Shown piece after piece: positions 43,380-57,247 of a stretch of 64,000 bases of DNA. The stretch is from Danio rerio (taxonomy: Eukaryota > Chordata > Actinopteri > Cypriniformes > Danionidae). The stretch lies in contig NC_133176.1 of NCBI RefSeq assembly GCF_049306965.1, forward strand, positions 44,831,001 through 44,895,000, written 5' to 3'. The notes under the pieces are model-generated. The model ran no database searches. It saw only the letters and a list, made by a program, of their open reading frames with translations, and had not been told where the DNA came from. The translations under genes and the position numbers were made by a program. Each line of letters opens with the position of its first letter. Within the stretch, counting starts at the first letter, position 1.

Positions 43380-44070
43380 CCTTATTAATCATAGTTGCAC
43401 TTCAGACTAAGCTAAAAGACGATGCGGCCGCTAGATTGATCCGTCCCAGTGCAATCATTGCGTGATTTTATATCCACCTTGACGATGTGTAGCCGGCGTT
43501 GCATGGTCCTCGGGTGGGCTTCGTAATCAGGGTGCATAATCATAAGCTACTGATGGCAATCAGCCTTAGCGGATTAATTCATCGGATGGCTCCCCGGCCC
43601 GGCGGTCCTGTCTCTGATCTTGAAGAAGGGTGTGGGTGTTTTGGAGAGTGCAAATGATTAAGATGGAGAAGTGGCGAGGTAAAAGAGCTCGTTATGCAAA
43701 CATTTAAGTGTTTGATTCTCACCATTGTTCCGAAAGCGAATTTCTTCATTAGTATTACTGGTCAGGGTAGACACTAGTGGATGGATTCGAGAACTTGCCG
43801 AGGTGTTTTTATTCCGCACTAAATGGCAAGTTAATCCGAGGGGTCAAGGAGTCTTGTCCAGGCTACCGCTGTTATCCACGCTGGAACATCACTATGGCAA
43901 CAAGGGTTAAGCGTCACGGTGCGCCAAAACGGAATGGAGAGGTGAACATTTTGAGTGAGATGAATTGCCTGAAAGCAATTCAATCACATGCTGGAACAGT
44001 TCAGAGCTGTCCTTGATGGTGCGGTGGAGGCAAAGAGCCTTCAGACCCCCAAAACAGTTCATTTAAAACT
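43380..44070. other. GC-rich non-repetitive island, candidate regulatory element
   Basis: Stands out from the AT-rich repeats around it: a NotI-type GCGGCCGC, CCCGGCCCGGC and several homeodomain-type cores (TAATCA, TTAATTC, GATTAA) within about 250 bp. No coding signal was found. It lies about 7 kb beyond egr4. Confidence 0.35.
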
Positions 44071-44739
44071 CTCAGGAGTTAATGCAATGCTGTTGGTATA
44101 ATACTGTCGGCTTTGAAGCAGAAGAATGGGGCTTGCAAACGAGTAATACGTGTCTTTTTGTGGGTTACACAAGCTGACAGAAACACACTGTGGAAATTCA
44201 GCAAGCAAAACTTGCAGTAAACGCTTAGGCTTTGGTAGGCCACTGCTACAAAGCTGCTATTATTGTTTTATTTCATTGAATAGTAACCGATTAAATGTAA
44301 CCTGTATTTTGTAATCAGATCCCAAAACTTCTATCAGATTCTTCTATATCAGATTATACTTAAGTGTTATTCATTACTCTGACATTTTATTTTACTTTGA
44401 ATAGTCTCAGTATTGAATGTCTACTCAGGTGTCATGTAAATTATTTTGCAAACCATGCTTCTAAAGTTAGTGACGAAAGCATATATCAATCAAATTTACC
44501 ATGTACAAGGTGCAAATATTCAAAACATTCGACTTCAAAACATGGACTTCGACCATGTAATGGGCTCTATACACAGCCAGTGTTTTTAGCATTCATAAAC
44601 TGACAGTGAAAGCTTAATGTGACTGTTTTCAATTTCATAAGGTTCCTTTTACAGCATACTGTAAATGCTGTAATGTAATTACAAATCATTTAGTTAAATA
44701 GACTTAAGCATTCATTTAGTTGTTAAAGCATAAAACGAG

Positions 44740-45000
44740 ATGAGGGACTGTGTAATCGCTAGCACCATCATTGCCATCAGGCTAGCGCAGAAACTCAATT
44801 GAAAATTCTGGGGTAAAAAAAAATGGTCATATTTTCATGGTAGGGGGAAACAGGCTTATACAATGCCTCTTGTCCTGTCTGAGACCCACTTTAAATCGCA
44901 TATCTATCAGGCAGTGAAGATTACTGATTTTAAAGGAAATCAGACCTTCAATGTGGCAATTTTATAATTTTAAATGCTGGCTGGCTAAAATTAAAAGTCT
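44740..45000. repeat. Tail segment of the 5S-module retroposon
   Basis: Matches the tail at 5935-6185: GCTAGCGCAGAAACTC, AAAATTCTGGGGTAAA, GAGACCCACTTTAAATCG, AGGCAGTGAAGATTACTGA, and CAATGTGGCAATTT, in the same order. The 5S-like part is missing, so this is a partial copy. Confidence 0.6.
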
Positions 45001-45319
45001 GTGTGCTCATACCCCATTGCTGTTTGTATGTGTGATGCAGAGATTTCCAAACAAGGCAATACGAGTTCAGAAACGCTTTGTTTAAAGTCCACCAAAACAT
45101 TTTGATGTTCACATTTTCCTGCATATCAGTTAACTGTTACAGTGACGTTCAGGTTAATTAGTAAAATATTTAGTAAATTTTGGCTTTATTATGGTCATTT
45201 TGATATTACATGTTAATGATTAATTGGATTGTTAACTTTTCATCAACTGGCACACCAGCATGATGACAGAACATAATATTTCACTTGCAAGATTAGTTTG
45301 TTATTTTGTGGTTTTGCAA

Positions 45320-45405
45320 GATACTATTATGCAACTAAAAGTGCAATTTAAGGGCTTAACATATTGGGTCAACAAGGCTAGTTAGGTTAAGTAGGCAAAT
45401 CATTA

Positions 45406-45486
<81 letters not shown>

Positions 45487-45642
45487 TTATTCCAGACAAA
45501 TTAAAAGAAATAAGACTGTCTCCAGAAGAAACAAAATAACAGGAAAATGCTGTGAAAAATGTCCTTACTCCAAAAAAGTACATCTAAAATATCAGAATTT
45601 TTTTTTCAATTCATTGCATGCTAATAATTTTGTCTTCAACTG
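45320..45642. mobile_element. TA-flanked MITE remnant (AGTTGAAGTCAG family)
   Basis: The right end TTTTGTCTTCAACTG lies before TA, and internal blocks GCTAGTTAGGTTAAGTAGGC and AAATAAGACTGTCTCCAGAA match the family copies at 19072 and 53520. The left end is degraded, and a (TA)n tract expanded inside it. Confidence 0.6.
45410..45482. repeat. (TA)n microsatellite
   Basis: About 36 AT dinucleotides inside a MITE remnant. Confidence 0.95.
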
Positions 45643-45769
45643 TATGATAATAAAAGGCTTGCCAAGTAATCTACAGTAGTCAGAAAACATTACCCAAAAT
45701 GTGTAATCTAATACAGTGTTTATCACCCATGTTCCTGAAGGACCACCAGCTCTGCATATTTTCCATGGC

Positions 45770-46185
45770 TGCGTCCAAAACCGCCTACTACTCAGTAGTT
45801 ACTGCATTTGAATTCAAACGTACTACTCGACCGTTAAAAAGGTACTTTCTTTACCGTATGAATATGAGCAGTGTGAATGGAACTCACACGTATTACAGAA
45901 CATCCACCATTTTGTCATGATCACGTTATCTACTTGGGTCAGTTGCATCAATTCACTCCCATTCATGAATTCTCTCAAATGGCACCATGGGATAGCATAG
46001 CATGTATTGAATGAGCACTTCAGAAACTCGCTGGAAGTAGTAAGTTATCCATGTGCGTCTCGCATACAGTTTTTCGAATTCTATGAATTCGGACATACTA
46101 CTTGATACTAAGTAGTACTACTACTACCATACTACTACTGTTTTTAGCGTATGATATAGTATGGAAGTATGCAATTTCACAGTAT
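45770..46185. mobile_element. hAT-like MITE ('GGCTGCGTCC' type)
   Basis: The left part has GGCTGCGTCCAAAACCGCCT and ACTACTCAGTAGTTACTG. The right part has TAGTATGGAAGTATGCAATT preceded by the complementary ACTACT-rich blocks. Non-coding. The exact ends are obscured by the next element. Confidence 0.45.
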
Positions 46186-46379
46186 GCCTTCTTTAGCAAT
46201 ATTGTGTCCTGATGTTCTCATGTAACGTCATCATCAACCACTAAAGTTCCATTTCAAAACTGAGAATTGTGTTCCAGAATGTGTTCTTAGTATCGATGAT
46301 GCACCATACTCGCTCTAATAGTCCCAGAAGTCATTGCAACTGAATAAAGGAGGTGGGAAGCACAGCAATTTATACAACC

Positions 46380-47115
46380 CAGGCTCATTCTGAAAACTTA
46401 GTCCTATAGACGTTTATGTAGACCGCGAAATATGTACTTCGAGGTACTTATTTTTGCAGTTTTTGTTTTTGCAAATCTGCAAGAGGTCGCTGTTTGTGCT
46501 TTTTCAAATCTCAAATGTCTCTTGCGAGTGCCGTTTACGCCCACGCTGTTCTCGCGTAAACCCACCAGAGGCCGCTGTCGACTGACTGAATGATTGACTG
46601 GGCGATCAACTGACCCACTCTTCTCCTTCCCTAAACCCAACTAATTTTACCGATTGACCCGCCCACTTGCCGCTTAATTCCCTAAACCCAAATGACGGTT
46701 TAAAAATGCCATCCAGAAAAAGAAAAGCCCTTGTTTGATTTTTACCACATTTTCAGATTTTACCACATTCTCACCCTGTTTTCACTCATTCATTTTATTT
46801 TTTGGATTCTATTTTTGTCTTACCTAATTTCTGGAACAGCTCTTCCCCGCACTCGAACCCGGTCGTCCTCATGGTCAACTTCTTTCTGCACCTCAAGTCC
46901 GCCAACGTAAACAACGAGCTAACTGGACAAACTGGTTGCGGTGAAAAGCTCTCCACTCTTAGAAAAGCGGTCAGCCGGTAAGCGTCAAAAGGAATGGCGT
47001 CATACCACCCCGTAGCGTTCGCTTAAAAAAATTTAATACAGCCATACCTACCTCCGGCTACATAATTTGCGGTCTGCAGAAACATCTGTGGGACTTTGTT
47101 TTCAGAATGAGCCTG
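46380..47115. mobile_element. DNA element with CAGGCTCATTCTGAAAAC ends
   Basis: The left end is CAGGCTCATTCTGAAAACTT and the right end, reverse-complemented, CAGGCTCATTCTGAAAACAA: a long, nearly identical inverted repeat. GGTCGTCCTCATGGTC and other GC-rich blocks lie inside. No transposase ORF recognised; superfamily not assigned. It interrupts MITE copy 1. Confidence 0.75.
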
Positions 47116-47189
47116 CGTTGATTTTATGAAGATTTATTATTAAAGTTCAGACATAGAACTTATTTACCTCAGGAGTTTCTCTAAATGAG

Positions 47190-47290
<101 letters not shown>

Positions 47291-47390
47291 AAGAGCAAAA
47301 CCAATCAATCATTGTATGAATGCTGTAATTTTGTAATTAATTTTAACGTGTCCATCAGGAATAATGCAACATCTCATTTCTCAGAAGATG

Positions 47391-48168
47391 AGGGCTGTTT
47401 CTCAATATGTGTTCTTCAGCGATCTTGCGTCCTCATTTTCTTGTGTAACGTCATCCTCAGCTGACTAAGTTCAGTTCCAATACTCAAGACCGCAAGAAAG
47501 AAGGATATGTGAAACTTCCAGGATGTGTTCTTGATATCGAGGACACACCGATGCAGACTTGGCACCGAACTCACTCTAGAAGTCCCAAAAGTCATTGTGA
47601 CTGGAGGTGGGAAGCGCAGCATTTTATATAGATTTATTATTAAAGTTCTGAGATATGACTTATTTATCTCAAGAGTTTCCCTAAATTAAACGGTGAATAT
47701 AAACATTATTATAAAAATCTTAATAAAGGAATAAACACATTAAGGGTGTTTGTTTGCTGAAATTCATATTAAAATCTATTTTATTTGCATTGTGCAACGT
47801 ATATTTATAATGTTTCTATGCATAGTATATAATTAAAAAAATGGAAAAACAATAAATCCCTGTATGAATGCTGTAATGTTTAAATAATATTCCATTAAAA
47901 CACTTGAAGGTCATGTGACCATCAGGTAGAACACAGCATCTCATTTCTCACAGATCGCGTTCATTGTCCTCGCGGTCTCCCGAGTTCATTCTTCCGAGGA
48001 CACCTGGCAAGTCCGGTCTCCACAAGAACGCAAGTCCCTTCTCTGCGTTCTTGGAATTGCGAAACATCCGTGGTCTCCCGAGTTTGTTCTTCTGAGATAT
48101 CTTGGCAAAACCAGTCTTCACAAGAACACAAGTCCGTTCTCTGTGCTCTTGGAATTGAGAAGCAGCCC
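47391..48168. mobile_element. MITE copy 2 of the tandem pair (GGGCTGTTTCTCAA ends)
   Basis: Ends: GGGCTGTTTCTCAATATG on the left and, reverse-complemented from the right, GGGCTGCTTCTCAATTCC. The right portion is itself a tandem pair of about 95-bp units (47980-48075 and 48077-48168) sharing GGTCTCCCGAGTT and CACAAGAAC(G/A)CAAGTCC. Non-coding. A partial relative starts at 50399. Confidence 0.7.
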
Positions 48169-48589
48169 ATGTCTCTTTAACCAAACACACCTGGTTCAGA
48201 TCAACAGCTAATTAGCAAAGACTGAAAGACCTGTAATGGGTGTGACAGACAAAGGAGACACATACAAAACATGCAGTGCTGCAAAGTACAAAGTATGCAA
48301 CACTACAAAATAGAAAAAAAATGCAGCTGATAAAAGCAAAGTATTAATTCAAATCCTAATTAAACATGAATGAATGGAGGCAAATGCTAAAACCAGCTTT
48401 CTCAATGAACCTCATTGTCCAATCTGACAAGTTACAAGATATTGCTGATATCCGCACTGGGAAATTGTAAATATATACAAGCTGTATCTAGCAGAAGCCA
48501 ATATTAAGTCCATAATCATGGTAACTCAACACATTAAACTAAAATGCAAAAATACCCATGCATCCATAGCAAAAATTCTGTAGTGATAA

Positions 48590-49030
48590 GTCAAAAAAAG
48601 CCTTGAGTAGAGGCCGTTACCCTGTCCTCAGCGGGACAGTGATTGTGGTGTGGCTGACATTTGTGCCGCGGTAATGAGGCTTGGCCAGCAACGGCTATGT
48701 CACTTCAGGCCACCCATGTCAGCGTGTGTCAGAAAGAGAGAAAGAGGTAAAGAAAGAGAAAGAGAGGGATGAAATTGGCCAAGATAAAAAGAAAGAAACA
48801 GCATGACATGTATTCGGATATGGAGAGATATTGAGATTGTTAAGCGTGAAAGAGAAAACAATATGGTCAGTCACAGTCACAGCGCGCTGCCAATGCTTTC
48901 ACACGCCGTGTCAGACGATTGAGTGCCACAGTGAGGCAACAGTTACCTCAAATGAAGTTTACCTCAACTCTACACACTGAATCCACTGGCAGAACCAGGC
49001 TCCAGTGCTGCGCTGCTGTAATCACCGCCA
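48590..49030. other. Non-repetitive GC-richer island
   Basis: Contains GAGGCCGTTACCCTGTCC, TGTGCCGCGGTAATGAGGCT and CACTTCAGGCCACCCATGTC, with no transposon signature or coding chain. A CAGTCACAGTCACAGCGCG stretch lies near 48870. Candidate conserved non-coding DNA by composition only. Confidence 0.3.
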
Positions 49031-49636
49031 GCACATGGGGTTGAGAAAGTTGCTTTTAAAATCTATTACAAAATTACATTCTTTAAAAAGTCATCTGTAA
49101 TGTATTTTGTTAGGTTAGTCAAATAGTTACTTAATCTAAGTACATTAGAGGAAGGTTTCTTTAAAAGTGTGGTCCACTACGATATCATATTTTAAACTTT
49201 AGTTGATGTGTGCTGTAGCTGTGTGAACATAAACAACATCAACTGCTGACTACTTTGTCTGAAAAGATGGATGTCAGTATCACAGAGTCACAGCTGGGAA
49301 GTGGAAAAATATGCAGAAGATGTTGTAAACATAAGAATTTGAAGGAGCTGGATGTTTTTTTTTTTTTTTTTTTTTGAAGAACAGCAGGCGTTTTTACTGA
49401 TCTGCAGAAAGAAGGGACTCGTTAAACATAAAAACAGCTGAAAGGGGTCAGGGTAACACTTTAAGGTGTTCATTGTCATCAGACCTTTATAATCAAAACA
49501 TGATACAAATTGAATATGAAGGAGATTTTATGTATGCTTATGACAACTGCCATTTGCTCAGTTATGTAATTTTAAATGCAAGGATGACCTTATTTGTGTT
49601 GTTGTTGTTATGACTTCATTTATTCATTATATTTTT

Positions 49637-49984
49637 GGCGTAGTCCCTTTATTAGTCTGCGGTTACCACAGCAGAATGAACTGCCAACTTGTCCAGCATA
49701 TGTTTTACACAGCGGATGCCCTTTCAGCTGCAACCCATCACTGGAAAACACCCATACACTCTCATTCACACACATGCACTACGGACAATTTAGCTTACCC
49801 AATTCAACTATAGCGCATGTCTTTGGACTTGTGGAGGAAACCGGAGCACTAAGAGGAAACCCAGACAAACACTGGGAGAACATGCAAACTCCATACAAAA
49901 ATGTCAACTGACCCAGCCGAGGCTCGACCAGCAACTTTCTTTCTGTGAGGTGACATCGCTACCCACTGCACCACCGAGATGCCC
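49637..49984 (-). mobile_element. DANA/HE1-type SINE
   Basis: Minus-strand copy: GGCGTAGTCCCTTTATTAG (tail side), GTTACCACAGCAGAATGAAC, TGGAAAACACCCATACACTC and GTCTTTGGACTTGTGGAGG, ending at CTGCACCACCGAGATGCC (head complement). Confidence 0.9.
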
Positions 49985-50398
49985 TGTTATGACAACTTGA
50001 CACATTCAAATTCATCATAACCTGTCTGTCTTTTTCATGACAGCTTGACATTAGGCCTACCACAACAACAAAACTTGTCATAAACCTGTCATAAACATGA
50101 TTTTCATGAAGCTGTTTTATTTGTGTCATAAATTTTTTAAATAATATTTTTCTTGACCTCAACGACACTGGTACGAATTGAATTTATCATTAAATGTCAA
50201 TGAATATTAATGAGTCTTTTAAAATAATATCACAGAGCATTGACACTTTTAGTGTAAATATTCAGTTTGTTTCACTGAAAAAGTGGGATCAGAAAATATT
50301 CATGCACAATTATAATGGCTGCCAATCATGTTTATGACTGATTTATGTGAGTTATGTTGTCGTGGTAATATCAAGTTGTCATGATAAGGACAAAGACA

Positions 50399-50700
50399 GG
50401 GGCTGTTTCACAACATGCGTTCTTGTCTGTACTTGTGTTCTTGTGTTCTCGTGACACATCATCAACCTTCGCCAAAGTACTGTTCCATCTCAAAGTTCAC
50501 ATCTTGCTAAGTACAGATAAAATTCCCAGATGTGTACTTGCTCCGCACCTTTTGTTTAGGACGCATTCAGAAATGACTTACATGAACTTGCGAAGCACAG
50601 GTATCCCAGACTGCATTGCAGACCAACTAGCGAAAGCTAATGGCGGAGAAGAAAACCTGCACTGTTTTAAAAATACTCCTCTGTAAGTTTTCAGAGTTTT
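50399..50700. mobile_element. Partial MITE related to 47391-48168
   Basis: GGGCTGTTTCACAACATGCG and GACACATCATCAACCTTCGC, followed by the CTCAAAGTTCACATC block, parallel the left part of the tandem MITE pair. The right end is not seen. Confidence 0.5.
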
Positions 50701-51366
50701 TCAGGGCAAGAATGTGGTTCTTTCAACCTCAAATCTGCTGTTTATTTAAAAAGATGCCATGTACTGTATTTAATGGCGTTCTTTAATTGATGCGGACCCT
50801 GAGCCCCATCTTGTCAGTTTGAGCTCCGTCATCACATCCCCCATCGAGAGCAACTTTACATCGTCCAGTCCATCTCATCTATCCATTATAGTTAAAACAT
50901 GATATTTAATACATTTTGTGTAAATCTATCGGCCACTTTTGGTCTTTTAAATCCATTATTTGTTCTCAGATGTATTATTTTGTCAATGTTATTTTCTTGC
51001 ATTTTATAATTGTCTTTAAATATGTTACGTGTTGTACACAGTTGGTCTTTGTTTACCAAATTGCTTAACGTTATCTTTATTTCCATTTGTTACATCTTGA
51101 ACTTTATACTTGTACAACGTCCATGGTAGTTTATTAAATCTGGTAATCAAAGACATAAGTCTGGGTATAATAACCCATTTCTCTCCACATTTATGGTGAG
51201 TTATTTATAAACTGATTTCGAGAGGATCACGTGCTTATGATTGACCATAGCTGGTCCCACATTGGCTAACACATGATTCACTAATCGACTGATTCTAAAA
51301 ATAAATAATATAGTTTCTTACCTAATCTTTTTTTATGTTGAAAAATCCCCCTTCCACCCCTGATAG

Positions 51367-51508
51367 GGCAGCATGGCGGCCCAGTGGTTAGCACTTCCTG
51401 GCCAGTCAACGCTTCTGTTGGCTTTTTACATGTTCTCCCCATGCTCGCTTGTGTTTTCCCCAGGTTCTCCGGTGACATAAGTGAATTGACCAAACCAAAT
51501 TGGCACCT
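51367..51508 (+). mobile_element. DANA/HE1-type SINE, 5' portion with internal deletion
   Basis: CAGCATGGCGGCCCAGTGGT heads the copy. CTTGTGTTTTCCCCAGGTTC and GTGACATAAGTGAATTGACC follow. The 3' body and the AATGAATGAA tail are missing. Confidence 0.75.
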
Positions 51509-51839
51509 TAGATGAGCTTCTAGTCAGCAGTATATCTCTCCATAGTGATGCCTAATTTTATATTAGCCATAAATAAGCAGGGGAGTTCTCAAGACCTACC
51601 TGAGCTCAAACTCCCCTTATTAGCTTATGAGCTCAGGGCTCTCTCCTGGAACAGCATGCCAAACATGCTTTATAATCAAACATCGGCTAAGTGTGAACTC
51701 TTGAAAAGGATATAATGACATTTAATGACAGTTGTCATAAGCATGCATAAAATATGAGTCATGTCATGATTATGAAGGTGCCATGACATACTCACCACAT
51801 AAAAGTAAAGTGTTAACAGGGCCTTTTTAAAAATGTAAT

Positions 51840-53260
51840 TATCTTGTATACGCTGTCAAAAACAAACAATGTTTTACAGGTAATTTTCCAGTTTTTTTCA
51901 TTATACAGTGAAATACCTGTTGTTTTACAGATATGTTCTGTAATAAACAATTCTAACAATAAATTTACAGTTACTGCTTGTATTTTGGTAAACTTTATTT
52001 TTCTGTTTTTAAAGGTAATTTTTGTATTTTCAGAGAGTAACACGTAATTTTACGTCAATATTCACAGATTATTCCTGTAAAAATAGGAAAACAAAAATTC
52101 TGTCAAATTGTTTTTAGTACTATTGAAGATAGTAATCATATGAAGATTAAAGGGAGGCTAATAATGTCAAATAATAGCCTATTGTTTGTAGGCTGCATAT
52201 TATGAATGCACTGTAAACTATAAAATGTTTGGTTTGCTTTGCTTACTTTGTTTTTGCCTCCTTCACGCTTGGGATTGTATGCACCTGTTTGTTCTGTTTA
52301 TTCCTGTTTCAACCTTTAATTGCAAGACGATTCAAATAATTAATTGCTATTTGATCCTCATTTGATGTTGTGCAGGCATCCCCACATGACACCAATCTTG
52401 TTTTTATTGTTAAATGATGAGCAAATGGTAAAACAAAAATAAAAAATTTAAATAAATAAATAAAAAAGATATAAAAACAGATATAAAACAGTTTTGTAAT
52501 TTTTTCAAGCAAATTGGAGTTTAACCTACATATCATAAAAAATAATTGTTAAACTATATTATAGTTTATAGTTTTATTTACATTGTTTCATGATAACAGC
52601 AATTATTTGTACCTAAACATTTTTTTTTATCATTCTTTAAAAGCTTTTTTTTCTTTTTTAACATTTTTAAGATTTTGTGCATAATAAGATTAATTAATCT
52701 GTATAATAACATTAATTAATCTACATAATTACAGTAATAAACATGATCACATGAATTAATCTGCCAAATTACAGTAATGATCATTATAATCACATTAATT
52801 AATTTGTATAATTACATTAATTGCCTGTATAAATACACTAATAATCGTTAAAATCACATCAATTAACCTGTATAATTGCAATTATAAATAATATATTTAC
52901 AGTAATAATTTGTAAAATGGCAGAAGTAATCTGTATGATTACAGTAATAATTAGTAAAATGTCAGCAATTACCTGTATCATTACAGTTATAATCTGTAAA
53001 ATGACAGTAATAACTTGTAATTATGAAGAAAGAAATTACTGTTTCTTTACAGATTATTTACATTTTTTATTCTGAGTTTAAATGCAAATTATCAACAGTA
53101 ATAATCTGTAATTTAATAAATTTTGACCGTAAATGTTCTGTATTTTTACAGTTTGCTTGTAATTTTGTGAAATGGTTATTTTCTGTAGTTTAACTGAATA
53201 TCTCTGGAAACCCTGCTGCTAGTCTTTTGACCATTGTTTTACAAACTTTTTTTTACAGTG
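51840..53260. repeat. AT-rich element with degenerate ~28-bp tandem repeats
   Basis: Recurring motifs ATTACAGTAAT and AATCTGTA(A/T)AAT are spaced about 25-30 bases apart, most densely between 52690 and 53020. TTTTACAG/CTGTAA-type blocks flank this on both sides, and TTTTTTTACAGTGTGGGT near 53250 may be a terminus. Possibly a MITE with expanded subterminal repeats. Confidence 0.5.
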
Positions 53261-53519
53261 TGGGTAAACATGCTAAAATGTGAAATAGCTTAAATAACGT
53301 GACAATAAATGTAAAGATTCCTCTTTTTTTGCTTAAAACTGCTACAGTTGTATACAAGGGATATGTAAACTTATGAACTGTGGCTGAATGCTTTTGCAGA
53401 GTAATCGCTAATTGCTGTTTACATCATTGACATTTACAGTTTACATTAAAGTCTAAATGAAATAAATTTGATTGAAATAAATTAAATCAGTTAAATTTTT
53501 AAAACACTTTTCTGATGTA

Positions 53520-54360
53520 CAGTTGAAGTCAGAATTATTGGCCCCCCTGTTTAATTTTTTTCCTAATTTCTGTTTAACAGAGATTTTTTTCAACACATTT
53601 CTAAACATAATAGTTTTAATAATTCATTTCTAATAACTGATTTTTTTTATCTTTGCCATGATTAGCATGTTTCCAATTGTCCCCACCATCTTAATGGTCT
53701 GTTGTTTAAATGTGTTTCAACTATTTTTATCTCTATTACAAAATGTTGGTGTTTTAGCTTAATTTGTAAGTATTCTCTTTTAACATCTATATGACCATGT
53801 CTATTTTAGTACTTTTTAAATATGTTTGATAGATTGTATAATTTTTGTATTGTTTTTTTCTAGGTTGTTAAGGGACAACAGATGAAAAATAGCCTTCCGG
53901 TTAATTCGGGTGCATTGGCAGAAATGCTAATAAGTGTACACTGTCCCTGCCAAATAAACAAACAAACAAACAAACAAATAAATAAATAAATAAATAACAG
54001 TGAAAAAATTATTTGACTTGATATTTTTCAAGACACTTCTATACAGCTTAAAGTGACATTTAAAGGCTAAGCAGTTTATAATTAGGCAAGTTATTGTATA
54101 ATGATGGTTTGTTCTGTGGACTATCGTAACAAAATATAGCTAATAAAGGGGCTAATAATTTTGACCTTAAAATGGCTTTTAAAAAATTCAAAACTGCTTT
54201 TTATTCTAGCCAAAATAAAACAAATAAGACTTTCTTCCAGAAGAAAAAATATTAACAGACATACTGTGGAAATGTCCTTTCTCTGTAAAACATAATTTGG
54301 GAAATATTTATAAAAGAAAAACAAATTCAAAGGGGGGCTAACAAATTCTGACTTCAACCG
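53520..54360. mobile_element. TA-flanked MITE (AGTTGAAGTCAG family) with a LINE-tail insertion
   Basis: Left end CAGTTGAAGTCAGAATTATT, right end AACAAATTCTGACTTCAACCG, TA on both sides (53518-53519; 54361-54362). A foreign 340-bp block at about 53662-53997 splits it at 'ctttgccatga'. Confidence 0.8.
53662..53997 (+). mobile_element. 3' end of a non-LTR retrotransposon
   Basis: A 5'-truncated piece ends with TTAAGGGACAACAGATGAAA, GCACTGTCCCTGCCAAATAAA-like sequence (split over 53940-53960) and an (AAAC)n(AAAT)n tail, features of LINE 3' ends. No reverse transcriptase is included. The family is not certain. Confidence 0.55.
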
Positions 54361-54364
54361 TACC

Positions 54365-55868
<1,504 letters not shown>

Positions 55869-56087
55869 ATGTAAGCCTATCGATTAAGAATAAACTACCT
55901 GAAAAAAAGGCTTGTCGCCTATCCAAGTTCTAGGAACAACAAATAATAAATTGACTTCTAGTTGATCATTTGCCATCAAAAGTGGTTTATATGAAAGGCA
56001 AATGCCTCTAGGTTATGCTAATTTTATTAAAATAAAGTTTGTTCATGCCTTTAATTTTTAATTATTGCATTAGGACAGTAAAGTCTG

Positions 56088-56820
56088 ACTTTGCCTGGAC
56101 AAAATTCTTGTCACTTAACAGAAATAATGTACATTATAGAATATAAAGTCATGGTGCAGTGGAAAAAGAATTAATGTTGTGTATGACTCCCATGAGCTTG
56201 GACCACAGCATCCACACATCTTTGCAATGATCAAATAACGTATTAATAAAGTCATCTGGAATGGCAAAGAAAGCATTCTTGCGGGACTTCTAGACTTCAT
56301 CAAGATTTATCTTCAATGCCTCCTCCTTCATCTTACCCCAGACATGTTCAATAATGTTCATGTCTGGAGACTGGGCTGGCCAATCCTTGAGCACCTTGAT
56401 CTTCTTTTCTTTTAGGAACTTTGATGTGGAGGCTGAAGTATGAGGAGCGCTATCCTGCTGAAGAATTTGCTTCTCCTGTGGTTTGTAATGTAATGGGCAG
56501 CACAAATGTCTTGATACCTCAGGCTGTTGATGTTCCCATCCACTAAGCAGATCTCCCACACGGCCTCATACTGAATGTAACCCCAAACCATGATTTTCCT
56601 TTACCAAACTTAACTGATTTCTATGAGAATTTTGGCTCCATGTGGGTTCCAATAGGTCTTCTGTAGTATTTGTAATTATTTAGATGCAGTTCAACACATG
56701 AATTATCAGAAGAATCTACCTTCTGCCACTTCTCCAAATGATCAACTAGAGGTCAAGTTATTATTTGTTGCTCTTACAACTGGGATTGACAGCAATCACA
56801 CTTTTTTCAGGTATTCTACT
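56088..56820 (-). mobile_element. Tc1/mariner-like transposon relic
   Basis: Left end GCCTGGACAAAATTCTTGTC and right end AGCAATCACACTTTTTTCAG are decayed versions of the ACAAAAGTCTTGTC inverted repeat. The minus strand at 56559-56290 encodes a transposase C-terminal piece with ILQQDSAP, LKDWPAQSPDMNIIEHVWG and the third acidic residue (IEHVW). About 730 bp, so much of the transposase gene is deleted. Confidence 0.75.
56290..56559 (-). pseudogene. Tc1-like transposase C-terminal fragment
   Basis: An 89-codon piece of a DDE_3 transposase. It keeps the second Asp (QQDSAP) and the Glu of IEHVWG, and has lost the N-terminal DNA-binding region and the first Asp. Closest in the window to the copy at 61205-61655. 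Confidence 0.8.
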
Positions 56821-56995
56821 TAAGATTTTAAAATAATATTTTTAAATTAGGATCTTATGCTCAGCAAGGCCAAAATACAATAAAACAGCAATTTTCAGTA
56901 TTTTAAAATTTAGTTAATTCATTCGTAAATCGTCACTAAAAACTCCAGGGTCGCATGAGCACAATGAGTAAAGAGAACTCAAATCAACTGAGTAC

Positions 56996-57247
56996 TATAA
57001 AACCCAATAAGTTAAGGCAACTCAAATAATTTGAGGAAACTGATTGCTTCAACCATTTGAGTTAAAAACGAATCTATATGAGTACTGTAAACTTACTCCA
57101 TTTAAGTTGAGGTAATGAGGTATTTAATTAACTCAATACCTTCAACACTTAGTTCAAAACTCAAATTAGTAGAATTGACTTTCAGTCAATTTTGAGGTAA
57201 CTACACTCATTTCATTTGATAAAGTTTACTGTTGGGTTTTACAGTGT
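56996..57247. mobile_element. Small palindromic MITE rich in AACTCAA/TTGAGTT
   Basis: Left AAACCCAATAAGTTAAGGCA and right AAGTTTACTGTTGGGTTTTA are inverted. Alternating ACTCAA and TTGAGT motifs fill the interior. No coding capacity. Confidence 0.6.

Larger units (their letters stand above)
49448..51825. mobile_element. hAT-like element with several nested insertions
   Basis: Left end CAGGGTAACACTTTAAGGTG; right end, reverse-complemented, CCCTGTTAACACTTTACTTT. Subterminal TCATGACA/TGTCATAA motifs occur at both sides and in the middle (49985-50110; 51715-51790). The 2.4 kb includes a minus-strand SINE (49637-49984), part of a GGCTGTTTC-type MITE (50399-50700) and another SINE (51367-51508). 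Boundaries are tentative. Confidence 0.5.
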
